NCBI GenBank assembly: GCA_900319375.1
Contig: ONOI01000009.1
Location: 1-45,130 of the forward strand
Reading direction: 5' to 3'
Length of the DNA stretch: 45,130 nt
From: an uncultured Bacteroidales bacterium
Lineage (GTDB): Bacteria; Bacteroidota; Bacteroidia; Bacteroidales; UBA932
In this document: positions 34,315-42,092 of the stretch, in pieces
How the letters are laid out: each line of letters begins with the position of its first letter
Position numbering within the stretch: the first letter of the stretch is position 1
Program-made: the position numbers and the translations under genes
Notes under the pieces: model-generated
What the model was told of the DNA's origin: nothing
Databases searched by the model: none
Seen by the model: the letters and a program-made list of their open reading frames with translations, nothing else

Positions 34315-34340
34315 GGTTGTATGCTTATTGAGATTTACTC

Positions 34341-36188
34341 CTATTCCAGATCCAGGAAGCGGGCGAAGGCGGCGACGTCGAGATTGTAGCCGCGGGGACC
34401 GGCGAGAATGTCACCCTCGGGAGAGAGGATGAAGTAGTTCGGCTGAGAGTTGACTCCGAAGCGATCGAGTACCAGGCGGGAGTTGACGCGCCCGACGTCC
34501 TTCAAGACCTTTCCAGAGGGGGTAGTTACCCATTTTTCTTCGGGAAGGCGCGTTTTGTCGTCGACATACAGAGACACAATGACGAAGTTGTCGCGCAGCC
34601 TCCCCAGCACTTCCGGATCGCTCCAGACGCGGGCTTCCATCTCGCGGCAATTGACACAGCCGTGGCCGGTGATATCTATGAAGACCTTCTTTCCGGTAGC
34701 GGCCGCGGCGGCAAGGCCGTCGTCCAGGTTGTCGTAGCCCGTCAGGCCGTGGGGCAGCGACACCAGTCCGCTCTCGCCCCCGAGCGCGGTCCCCGGCAGG
34801 ACGACGGTTTCCCCCGCCGCGGGTGCGTACTTCCCGAGCCTTATATGCTGGGTCTCCATCGGAGGCAGGTATCCGCTCAAAGCCTTGAGGGGAGCGCCCC
34901 ACATTCCGGGTATCATGTACGCTACAAAAGCGAAATCAAGAACAATTAGGGCTATCCTCAGCACAGAGAACTTCTTTATCGGCGTATCATATTTGAAACG
35001 GATCAACCCAAGCAGATAAAGCCCCAGAAGGGTAAAGCAGACTATCCAAATCGCAAGATAGATATCCCTGTCGAGCAGATGCCAGTGATAGGTCTGGTCC
35101 GCCACACTGAGGAACTTAAGACCGAGGGCAATCTCTACAAACCCCAGTACGATTTTCACACTGTTCAGCCAGCCGCCGCTCTTGGGCAGTTTCGAAAGGA
35201 CTGACGGGAAGAAAGCAAACAAGGTAAACGGCAGGGCAAAGGCAACACTGAACGCCAGCATCGTCACCATCGGCGCCCAGAACTCGCCCTGGGTACTCTT
35301 AATCAGGACAGTACCCACTATCGGCCCCGTGCAGCTGAAACTTACCAGAACCAGCGTCAGCGCGAGGAAAAACACTCCCAGCAGGCCCTTCTTGTCGCTG
35401 CCCGAGTCGGCCTTATTCGTCCACGACGCCGGCAAGACGATCTCGAACGCCCCGAAGAACGACGCGGCAAAGACCATGAACACGAGAAAGAACACGATAT
35501 TGGGCAGCCAATGGGTCGAGAGCCAGTTGAAGATGTCCGCCGTCACGGTCGAGCCTCCAACCGCCCACGTCAAGCCTATTATCACACTTATCGGAACGGT
35601 ATACAGCAGGACGATGAAAAGCCCATACATCGCCGCCCTGAACCGAGCCCTGGCCGGGCTGCCGCTCTGCCTGAGGAAGAACGATACGGTCATCGGCACC
35701 ATAGGGAAAACGCACGGCGTCAGCAACATCAAAAAGCCCCACAGTATCGCCTCGAGAATCAGCGACCACAAACCACCCGACTTCGCGGGCTCGGCCGGCC
35801 TGGCAATCTCCACCGCGAAATCATAGTCCTCCGGCACATCACACTCATCCCCATGGCAGGCGCTCCAGGTGACAGTCCCCTTAAGCGCGTTCGCTCCGTT
35901 CGGGTCCACGGCCTGCCTTAGCACATAAGTGTCCATGGCCACTTCCAGGCCCTTGTAGTCCGCCGGCTCGAATTGCTCGGCCGGCTCCCCCGCAGGGGTC
36001 AGGCCATCCGCGAGTTCGAGGCTCACGCCTATCGACTTGTCGGACATGGGGTGGATGTAGTAGCCCTGCGCGATCTTCGCGGTCAGGACGAGTTCGGGCT
36101 GGGCTTGGTCTGCGCGGTCGACTTTCGCCTCCCAAACTACCGCGGGAGCGAGCTGGAACAACAGCGCGATTAGGAACGAAGCGATCAT
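34341..36188 (-). CDS. dsbD: DsbD-type thiol:disulfide interchange protein
   Basis: 615 residues from ATG 36188. The frame extends upstream without signal features and overlaps the divergent gene. It has a signal peptide, an N-terminal periplasmic DsbD-alpha-like domain (~20-170, with GYYIHPMSDKSIG), a polytopic DsbD/CcdA membrane domain (~185-440) with conserved LLTPCVFPMVPMTV and FSCTGPIVGT cysteines, and a C-terminal thioredoxin domain with CVNC at 511-514. It carries electrons from cytoplasmic thioredoxin across the inner membrane to periplasmic thiol proteins. It has its own promoter and is divergent from the 36225 operon. Confidence 0.93.
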   Translation of the reverse strand: MIASFLIALLFQLAPAVVWEAKVDRADQAQPELVLTAKIAQGYYIHPMSDKSIGVSLELADGLTPAGEPAEQFEPADYKGLEVAMDTYVLRQAVDPNGANALKGTVTWSACHGDECDVPEDYDFAVEIARPAEPAKSGGLWSLILEAILWGFLMLLTPCVFPMVPMTVSFFLRQSGSPARARFRAAMYGLFIVLLYTVPISVIIGLTWAVGGSTVTADIFNWLSTHWLPNIVFFLVFMVFAASFFGAFEIVLPASWTNKADSGSDKKGLLGVFFLALTLVLVSFSCTGPIVGTVLIKSTQGEFWAPMVTMLAFSVAFALPFTLFAFFPSVLSKLPKSGGWLNSVKIVLGFVEIALGLKFLSVADQTYHWHLLDRDIYLAIWIVCFTLLGLYLLGLIRFKYDTPIKKFSVLRIALIVLDFAFVAYMIPGMWGAPLKALSGYLPPMETQHIRLGKYAPAAGETVVLPGTALGGESGLVSLPHGLTGYDNLDDGLAAAAATGKKVFIDITGHGCVNCREMEARVWSDPEVLGRLRDNFVIVSLYVDDKTRLPEEKWVTTPSGKVLKDVGRVNSRLVLDRFGVNSQPNYFILSPEGDILAGPRGYNLDVAAFARFLDLE

Positions 36189-36192
36189 GTTC

Positions 36193-36200
36193 CAAAGATA
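36193..36200 (-). promoter_or_regulatory. -7 element for dsbD
   Basis: TATCTTTG on the minus strand ends four bases before ATG 36188. Together with the plus-strand element at 36212-36219 it forms a perfect 8-bp inverted repeat with an 11-base spacer. Confidence 0.5.
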
Positions 36201-36211
36201 CAACAAATCAT

Positions 36212-36219
36212 TATCTTTG
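36212..36219 (+). promoter_or_regulatory. -7 element for the 36225 operon
   Basis: TATCTTTG ends five bases before ATG 36225. The two back-to-back -7 elements are so close that polymerase binding at one promoter should hinder the other. Confidence 0.5.
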
Positions 36220-36224
36220 TAGTT

Positions 36225-36704
36225 ATGAAGAAATTTCTTTTTGTTATCGCTTTGATTTTCGGAGCGTTTGCTTTCGAGCCACAACCCGCTTATGCTGTCG
36301 CTCAGGAAGATGATATCGAGAAAATGTACGAACAGTACATTACTCCGGAAGTTCAGGCCGTGCGCGACCGCTTCGATCAGATGGAGCAGAGAAATGCCGA
36401 AGTCCGCGCTGCGAATCAACTGCGAGTAAATATCGCTCTGGTTATTTCCATTCTGGTTGGACTTATTCCATTCTTTTGGATTTTAGTCAAGTCTTTCAAG
36501 ACGGGCTCCTGGAAAGCGAATCCGAGCGGAACTGTATGGGGGCTGGTTATTGCCCTGGCCGGGGGCGTTTTGCTCTTTGCCGTCAATTTTGGAATCTTCT
36601 GGCTCCGGTTTAAGTACGACGACGCCTTCAATGCCGTCCTGACTTACGGACTTGTGTTGGCGCTGATTATCGGAGTGATTTATCTTTTGAATAAGAAAGG
36701 GTAA
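36225..36704 (+). CDS. Membrane protein of unknown function
   Basis: 159 residues: signal peptide MKKFLFVIALIFGAFAF..AYA, a charged, probably helical periplasmic stretch (~28-63, rich in E, D, Q and R), then three TM helices (~66-88, ~103-124, ~136-156) and a short basic C-terminus. No family is recognised. It starts a three-gene operon with the SDR (22-base gap) and the EF-hand-like protein, and has an exact -7 match just upstream. Confidence 0.75.
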   Translation: MKKFLFVIALIFGAFAFEPQPAYAVAQEDDIEKMYEQYITPEVQAVRDRFDQMEQRNAEVRAANQLRVNIALVISILVGLIPFFWILVKSFKTGSWKANPSGTVWGLVIALAGGVLLFAVNFGIFWLRFKYDDAFNAVLTYGLVLALIIGVIYLLNKKG

Positions 36705-36726
36705 TGGAGGTTACTTTCGCTGACGC

Positions 36727-37569
36727 ATGAAAACTTATAGAATACTTGTTACCGGCGGTTCGAGCGGGATCGGGTTCGAGACCGCTAAGACTTTGGCGCT
36801 TGCTGGGCATACCGTTTTTGCTGCGGCTCGCCGCGTCGAACTAATGGAGCCCTTACGGAAGTTCGGAGTGACTCCGCTGCGTTTGGATGTGTGCGACGAG
36901 GCGTCGATTGATGCTTGTCTCTTGGAGGCGGGCGCCATCGATGTATTGATCAACAACGCCGGCTTCGGCTATTTCGGCGCGATCGAGACCGTCCCGTTGG
37001 AGGAGGCACGCAGGCAGCTGGACGTGAATGTATTCGGGCTGGCTTCACTTACTAAGAAGGTCCTGCCAGGGATGCGCGAGCGCGGTTTCGGACGCGTCAT
37101 CAACGTCAGTTCGGTCGCGGGGCGTGTGCCCATGTATTTCGGAGCATGGTACAATGTCTCGAAGTACTCGGTAGAGGCGCTTTCGGATGCGCTGCGAATG
37201 GAGGTTAAGCCGTTCGGAATCGACGTCGTTCTGATTGAGCCGGGCGGAATCCGTACGGACTGGGGAATCATAGCCGCCAAACACCTGGCTGAGTCTTCGA
37301 AGGGAACGGCCTACGAAGAAGACGCGCTTCGCGAGGCGGTAGTGATGGACAGGGGCTACACGTCCCAGCTGCTCGCAAAGCCGTCGGCAGTCACGCGCGC
37401 TATCTTAAAGGCCGTCAAAGCCCGCCGGCCCCGCGTCCGGTATCTGGTCGGATCCGGCGCCCGCTCGCTGGTCTTCTGGCATGCCGTGCTTCCCGCCCGC
37501 TGGTGGGATGCCTGCTCGAGGGTTTTGGCTGCGCCATGGCTGGTTCGTTTTGCTAATAAACTGAAATAG
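36727..37569 (+). CDS. Short-chain dehydrogenase/reductase (classical SDR)
   Basis: 280 residues with a Rossmann fold. It has the cofactor motif TGGSSGIG (9-16), the structural NNAG (LINNAGFGYFG) and the catalytic Ser/Tyr/Lys in NVSSVAG and YNVSK. The residues after the second strand (AAARR) favour NADP(H). SDRs of this length in Bacteroidota are usually unassigned oxidoreductases acting on lipids, sugars or ketones. The extra basic C-terminal stretch (~225-280) may touch the membrane. It is the middle gene of its operon, two bases from the next gene. Confidence 0.9.
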   Translation: MKTYRILVTGGSSGIGFETAKTLALAGHTVFAAARRVELMEPLRKFGVTPLRLDVCDEASIDACLLEAGAIDVLINNAGFGYFGAIETVPLEEARRQLDVNVFGLASLTKKVLPGMRERGFGRVINVSSVAGRVPMYFGAWYNVSKYSVEALSDALRMEVKPFGIDVVLIEPGGIRTDWGIIAAKHLAESSKGTAYEEDALREAVVMDRGYTSQLLAKPSAVTRAILKAVKARRPRVRYLVGSGARSLVFWHAVLPARWWDACSRVLAAPWLVRFANKLK

Positions 37570-37571
37570 AT

Positions 37572-38024
37572 ATGAAAAAAGTTTTAATAGTTTTAGCGCT
37601 TTTGTTTGTCGGTTTCAGCGCTTTCGCTCAGACTTTAGATTTCGCGGATCCCGAAGTTTTGCGCTGCGCCCTTCATTCCGGCGACCGCAACGGCGACGGC
37701 GTTCTGTCTAAGGCCGAGGCCGATTCTATCACCGTCCTGAACCTCACTTCATACAGAATCCACATGTTCGAGGTGAAGACATATGAAGATCTGCAAAAAT
37801 TCCCCCATCTGAAAAAAGTCTGGCTCGGCGAAAGCCAGTTGCCTCTTGTCGATCTGTCCTTCAACTACGAACTGGAAATGGTCGCCGTCCAGAGCGACGA
37901 GTTGCAGACTTTGGTATTGGCCGTCGGCTGCTACCCTCAACTCATCACCCCCACCCGCGAGGGTTCATTGACCGTCAAACGTGTCATCAGCCCCGCCGAC
38001 CCCAATTCCATTTGGTATCAGTAG
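37572..38024 (+). CDS. Secreted EF-hand-like / leucine-rich small protein
   Basis: 150 residues with signal peptide MKKVLIVLALLFVGFSAFA. The mature part carries an EF-hand-like calcium loop (DRNGDGVLSKAEAD, ~38-51), then leucine-rich-repeat-like units (LQKFPHLKKVWLGESQLPLVDLS; LEMVAVQSDELQTLVL). Such proteins occur as exported proteins in gut Bacteroidales, but no function is known. It is the third gene of the 36225 operon and is followed by a strong terminator. Confidence 0.75.
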   Translation: MKKVLIVLALLFVGFSAFAQTLDFADPEVLRCALHSGDRNGDGVLSKAEADSITVLNLTSYRIHMFEVKTYEDLQKFPHLKKVWLGESQLPLVDLSFNYELEMVAVQSDELQTLVLAVGCYPQLITPTREGSLTVKRVISPADPNSIWYQ

Positions 38025-38046
38025 CACCACATGGAGCTCATTAGGC

Positions 38047-38119
38047 TGATTATCAGCGCCTTACAGAAAGACGGCTCCGCAAAACGCGGAGCCATCTTTT
38101 AGCATTTCGCTGATAATCA
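38047..38119. repeat. Nested inverted repeat around a terminator
   Basis: TGATTATCAGCG (38047-38058) and CGCTGATAATCA (38108-38119) are perfect 12-bp inverted complements. They enclose the GC-rich terminator hairpin at 38073-38093, so the whole region can fold into one long two-tier structure between two convergent operons. Confidence 0.8.
38073..38100 (+). terminator. Intrinsic terminator after the SDR operon
   Basis: The 8-bp perfect stem GGCTCCGC (38073-38080) / GCGGAGCC (38086-38093) with loop AAAAC is followed by ATCTTTT. It is 48 bases after the stop of the EF-hand-like gene. Confidence 0.82.
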
Positions 38120-38148
38120 AATAGTTATCCACCACGAATAGCGAGACG

Positions 38149-38643
38149 CTATTCGCCAGAGCTGGTGGCTTGGTCGTTGACGATTTCCATTGCTGCCTGG
38201 AGCTGTTGGATCCAGGTGCGGATTTCATCTTTAGTCTGCTCGGCGAAATCTTCGGTGACGTCAATGATGATGTTCTTTCCGGAAACCGACATATTGGGGT
38301 CATCGCTGTACTCAGCCGCGACAAGAACGGCTATTGTCTCGGACTTGCAGGTGATGGTTTCGATGCACTTGTTGCAGACATCACCGCTGAAAGTCCACTC
38401 GTACTTTACGTCGTAATAGGGCTCGTTTCCAGCCCTCATGCTGAAGGAGAAGGCAATAGTATTGCCAGAGTCCTCGGTTTTGTAGTTGTAGTACGGCGGC
38501 AGGTTCTCGTCTGTCTTGCCATCGCCATCTTCATCGACATTCTCCTCTCCCTCTTCGTTCAACATATCCAAAAGTCCTGTGCAGGACGGCAGCACGAACA
38601 TCATCGCCCCCGCCATCATAATCGAAAGAAATAACTTTTTCAT
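38149..38643 (-). CDS. Lipoprotein of unknown function
   Basis: 164 residues with signal MKKLFLSIMMAGAMMFVLPSC (Cys ~21). A very acidic linker (NEEGEENVDEDGDGKTDE, ~29-46) resembles calcium-binding DxDGDG loops, followed by a ~110-residue beta-rich domain with two cysteine pairs (CNKC and TITC). No family is recognised. It follows the fimbrillin/BspA gene by 12 bases and is probably displayed with it on the surface. Confidence 0.75.
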   Translation of the reverse strand: MKKLFLSIMMAGAMMFVLPSCTGLLDMLNEEGEENVDEDGDGKTDENLPPYYNYKTEDSGNTIAFSFSMRAGNEPYYDVKYEWTFSGDVCNKCIETITCKSETIAVLVAAEYSDDPNMSVSGKNIIIDVTEDFAEQTKDEIRTWIQQLQAAMEIVNDQATSSGE

Positions 38644-38655
38644 ATCTAAAATATT

Positions 38656-40521
38656 CTAAGGTCTTCCGGTGTTCCAGGTGAGATTGCTGGTGGTAGAGAA
38701 TTTTGCCAGTCCGATATTCAGGTCTGTCAACTGGTAGCAGTTGCTTATCGTATAGTCGCCGTCAGGAAGCTCTGAATAATAGATTGTGCAATTCGTGACA
38801 TTCTCCATCGACTTATCCAATCTGGTCGCCCTGTTCTCATATGGAATTGCGCTTATTCCAATATGGAATCCTTTCATAACAATGCTTCTCAGTGAGGTGC
38901 AGTTATTGAAAAGGTATGCGTAGTTGGTACACGCGTGAGTTTCGAAATCATCGTTAAAGACAATACTTCCAAGCTTCGTACAACCATTGAACATATAACT
39001 GACACCCGTTACGGTTCCTTTGATTCCGGACAGATTTAAGGAAGTGAGAGAGGAGCAACCACTGAACATCATTGCGGTATTTGTCACACCAGGCATATCG
39101 AGTGCCGGGACTGCTGTCAGTTTTTCGTCTCCCCAGAACATCTCATATGCATTTGTCACGGCTGTAAAGTCAATGCTTGACGGTAAAGAGACCGAAGTGA
39201 GTTCGTGTAAACGACAGAACATACAGCTCGCCGAAGACCCAGTAGCCATTTCAGAAGCAGCGGTTCGTAAAGTAACTGTTCCGCTTGCGTAGGTCGCCCA
39301 AATATCAAATAGAGAGCCGTCAGCGCTGACTTTCGTGCAAACACCTGCTTCTTCACTATAACTGCCACTATCGCCTAGAGAAACAGCCAGTGCACTAATA
39401 TTATAATCATCTGATGTCTCATTGGCCGGGGCAGGTTCACCTTTGGCAGCTGCGGCCAATGTTTTGATTGCAATGTTAAATTGAGCGCCGGAGAGAAGCT
39501 GTGGCTTTCTGCTAAGCGTCGAACGCCCGTCGAAATTGGTGATGGTAGTTATCTTATTGCGAACAGTTGTGAAGTCGCTGGAGTACGTGAAGCTCTGAAG
39601 TTCGTTTTTTGAGCTATCGTAAATTTTGATGGTGAAACCAGGAATAGTATACCCAGGCATTAGGGCGAAATAATAATCGGTACCGTTACCGCCGTAGTTT
39701 GCCATATCAAGATAAATGGAAGTCTTGGGAAGGCCTCCGAAAGGTACAACACTCGAAATGGTTTCTGTAGCGCTGTCAAAAATCACTTTGACACGGGAAT
39801 CGCAGATATTCGTCGTTCCATCCAAAGATGTAAGAACTGCATACGAAGCATCATTGCAATGAGAAGAGAATTTCAGCAGGTGATAGACATTCTTAAACGC
39901 CAGGTTCCTGTCTTGGGAATATGCAACCCGAGCCTGAACTCTTCCGAATGTCTGGGCATTCTCCGCGAGAAAACCGTCGGCGCACCAGCCGTAATAAACC
40001 CAGAATCCGTAAGCCTTGTCAGATTCCGCAGCGATGGTGGTATTGTCTGAATAGATGTTTACAGGATTAAACGAGTTATCATTTGACGGATCGGGGAGAG
40101 TCCATGCCACATAAAAATCTGCCGCTTCGATTTTGTCTTTGGTTGCTCCGGTAGCGGAGAAATCAAAAGTGGCGGAAGAAGAACCCCCTGGAGCAAGTCC
40201 AGAGGAGACCAGTTTTGTTACACTGGGACCAGCAACGCGGCCAGAGGGAATCGAGGCCATTGAAGGATCGGAGGAGAAAGCACGAAGAGCTATTTTATCC
40301 CCCGCCTCCCAAATCGGCATATCGCCGTCGATTGTAGCGCGGGTGCCGGGAGCGGCTGGATCCTCACCTATGGTGGCCGCAAAGGTTATGATAGTTTCAG
40401 CGGGCTCAACGATTTCGACAGTTTCTTCCAGAACGGGTTCCTGCTGAACGGGTTCAACCTGGCAGGAGGCGGCGAAAGCCATCAAGGCAGCAGCCGCAAA
40501 AATGTACGTAATCCTTTTCAT
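38656..40521 (-). CDS. Fimbrillin-like lipoprotein with BspA-type leucine-rich repeats
   Basis: 621 residues from ATG 40521. The lipobox is FAASC (Cys ~20), followed by a Glu/Val/Pro-rich spacer (~22-43). The N-terminal half (~45-330) looks like a fimbrillin/Mfa-type domain, with ITFAATIGEDPAAPGTRATI, MPIWEAGDKIAL and KITTITNFDGRSTLSRKPQ. The C-terminal part (~400-600) is a BspA-like (DUF285) leucine-rich repeat array with the units MFSGCSSLTSLNLS and MFNGCTKLGSIVF. Such proteins are surface adhesins or fimbrial subunits. It is in an operon with a 44-residue peptide (seven-base gap) and a lipoprotein. Confidence 0.82.
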   Translation of the reverse strand: MKRITYIFAAAALMAFAASCQVEPVQQEPVLEETVEIVEPAETIITFAATIGEDPAAPGTRATIDGDMPIWEAGDKIALRAFSSDPSMASIPSGRVAGPSVTKLVSSGLAPGGSSSATFDFSATGATKDKIEAADFYVAWTLPDPSNDNSFNPVNIYSDNTTIAAESDKAYGFWVYYGWCADGFLAENAQTFGRVQARVAYSQDRNLAFKNVYHLLKFSSHCNDASYAVLTSLDGTTNICDSRVKVIFDSATETISSVVPFGGLPKTSIYLDMANYGGNGTDYYFALMPGYTIPGFTIKIYDSSKNELQSFTYSSDFTTVRNKITTITNFDGRSTLSRKPQLLSGAQFNIAIKTLAAAAKGEPAPANETSDDYNISALAVSLGDSGSYSEEAGVCTKVSADGSLFDIWATYASGTVTLRTAASEMATGSSASCMFCRLHELTSVSLPSSIDFTAVTNAYEMFWGDEKLTAVPALDMPGVTNTAMMFSGCSSLTSLNLSGIKGTVTGVSYMFNGCTKLGSIVFNDDFETHACTNYAYLFNNCTSLRSIVMKGFHIGISAIPYENRATRLDKSMENVTNCTIYYSELPDGDYTISNCYQLTDLNIGLAKFSTTSNLTWNTGRP

Positions 40522-40528
40522 ATGGCGG

Positions 40529-40663
40529 CTAGATTGTGTCAGTGTCATAACGTTCACCAAAAGCGTTGCCACCGTTATTTAGGAGGCTTGCGTCAAGAAG
40601 GGCTGAGCCGACCTTAAGTTCAATGACTTCGGTGTCGGGTGCGAAGTAGAGTTCTTTTTTCAT
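40529..40663 (-). CDS. 44-residue peptide upstream of the fimbrillin gene
   Basis: ATG 40663 to TAG 40529 encodes a 44-residue product starting MKKELYFAPDTEVIELKVGS and ending in an acidic, Asn/Gly-rich tail. It has no signal peptide. Short proteins starting MKK-x-Y-x-x-P-x-x-EVxEL are common next to surface-protein operons in Bacteroidales, which supports a real gene; I know no function for them. It is in the same direction as the fimbrillin gene, seven bases away. Confidence 0.65.
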   Translation of the reverse strand: MKKELYFAPDTEVIELKVGSALLDASLLNNGGNAFGERYDTDTI

Positions 40664-40725
40664 ATGGTTAATGTGTTAATAATTGCCTTTTTGCGCGAAT
40701 TTACAAAGGTGGGAAGGATGGGATA

Positions 40726-40784
40726 GGAAAACACCACCAATATTGGGGGAAATGGGCGGCCCAGGCCCCCGAAAAGCACCACCA
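40726..40784. promoter_or_regulatory. Candidate operator repeats before the TPR-LuxR gene
   Basis: Two direct repeats, GAAAACACCACCA (40727-40739) and GAAAAGCACCACCA (40771-40784), have their CACCACCA cores 45 bases apart. The first includes GGAAAACACCAC, identical to 8936-8947. Both sit between the divergent surface-protein operon and the regulator gene. A GGTGG half-site at 40708-40712 could pair with CCACC at 40734-40738. Confidence 0.4.
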
Positions 40785-40798
40785 TTTGTGAGAATCGC

Positions 40799-40806
40799 TA
40801 TCTTTG
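40799..40806 (+). promoter_or_regulatory. -7 element for the TPR-LuxR gene
   Basis: TATCTTTG is an exact TAnnTTTG match, ending 11 bases before ATG 40818. Confidence 0.5.
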
Positions 40807-40817
40807 TATACCTAAAA

Positions 40818-42047
40818 ATGAGACTCGGAAGAAGAATAATCCTGGCACTCGCGGCGACCATGGTGGCGCTGCCGGCGGGGGCGTACTACGACAGCCGTGG
40901 TCACAACCTCGACTCGCTCGAGAGGGTGGTAGCGCGGTGGACCCCGGATGCCGTGGACCGCGCCTCCGAGGGGGAACTCGTCCGCCTCAACACGGACTAC
41001 CGCAACCTGATGCTGGGCTACAGCCCGATCAACCGCGATAAGAGCATCTTCTACGCCCGCAAGGCCCTCGAAATCAGCCAGCCGCGCGGGTGGAAGGCGG
41101 CCGACTCCGACGCGCTGCGCTACCTGGGCCAGCACTTCTACAGCCGTGACCAGTTCGACAGCGCCATGGTCTATTACAAGGCTTCCCTCGCCGCAGTCGA
41201 GGCGATGGCCGCAGGGGCTCCCTCCCCCACCAACCCCGAGGGCTACGACGAGAAGTTCGTCGACGACTATTATTCCGCGCTCTACGGGGCCATCGGCAAC
41301 CTTTACAACATGATGGATTCGATCCCGCAGGCGATGGTATACTACGAGAAAGCGGGCGCGATCTTCGACAAATACGGCTGGAACGAGAGCAACTCTATCC
41401 TGTGGTACAACATCGGGGAGACGTGGGTGGAGCAGGGCGATATGAAGCAGGCCAGGTCCGCCTACGACAAGGCGATGGCGTATGCCCAGGCATCCGGCGA
41501 CTCGCTGATGATAGTTGACGCATGGAAGGGCTACGGCCACCTGTATCTGGCAAGCGGCAAAACCCGGAAAGCACTCCCCTACCTTCGCCGTGCAGACGCC
41601 TACTACGACGCGCATCCCGACTACTCACCGGTTTTCCGGACTGAGAACCTGAACTATATAAAGGAAGCGCTTTCGCTTCAGAAACGTCAGCTCACCTGGG
41701 CCATCGGCGGGTTCGTGCTGCTGGCGGCGGTAGTGTGCGCAGTAGCGTTCCGGCGCAGGAGGCGGCCATCCCCAGGCGGAGTCAAAACCCCGCCCCACGA
41801 AACAGCCATGCCCGCCGAAGCTGCCGCCAGCCCTGCCGTCCCCTCGCCCGGCGCGCCCGAACTCAACGACCGCGAGCGCGACATCCTTGCGCTTCTCGCC
41901 AAGGCCTACACCTCCAAGCAAATCGGCGAAGCCCTCTTCCTCAGCACCGAAACCATCAACTGGTACCGCAAAAAGCTTTTGGTGAAATTCGACGTGGCCA
42001 ACACCCCCGAACTGGTACTGAAAGCGAAGGAACTCGGACTGATCTGA
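40818..42047 (+). CDS. TPR-containing membrane regulator with LuxR-type DNA-binding domain
   Basis: 409 residues from ATG 40818. The frame extends upstream over the promoter without coding character. It has a signal peptide (~1-21), TPR-like helical repeats in the periplasm (~60-285, e.g. AMVYYEKAGAIFDKYGWNE, ARSAYDKAMAYAQASG), a TM helix (~292-314, AIGGFVLLAAVVCAVAF), a Pro/Ala-rich linker and a C-terminal LuxR helix-turn-helix (~345-405) with LNDRERDILALLAKAYTSKQ and STETINWYRKKLLVKF. It would bind DNA while anchored in the membrane, a one-component sensor form common in Bacteroidota. It is divergent from the fimbrillin operon, its likely target. Confidence 0.87.
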   Translation: MRLGRRIILALAATMVALPAGAYYDSRGHNLDSLERVVARWTPDAVDRASEGELVRLNTDYRNLMLGYSPINRDKSIFYARKALEISQPRGWKAADSDALRYLGQHFYSRDQFDSAMVYYKASLAAVEAMAAGAPSPTNPEGYDEKFVDDYYSALYGAIGNLYNMMDSIPQAMVYYEKAGAIFDKYGWNESNSILWYNIGETWVEQGDMKQARSAYDKAMAYAQASGDSLMIVDAWKGYGHLYLASGKTRKALPYLRRADAYYDAHPDYSPVFRTENLNYIKEALSLQKRQLTWAIGGFVLLAAVVCAVAFRRRRRPSPGGVKTPPHETAMPAEAAASPAVPSPGAPELNDRERDILALLAKAYTSKQIGEALFLSTETINWYRKKLLVKFDVANTPELVLKAKELGLI

Positions 42048-42092
42048 TGCGTAAGATGGCCTCGCCGGGCCTGGTGAAAATAGCGAAGAAGC

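Noticed and set aside
40683..40817. 45-codon N-terminal extension of the TPR-LuxR gene
   Set aside because: It covers the promoter and the repeat motifs, is Pro/Gly-rich without family similarity, and would bury the signal peptide. ATG 40818 is better.
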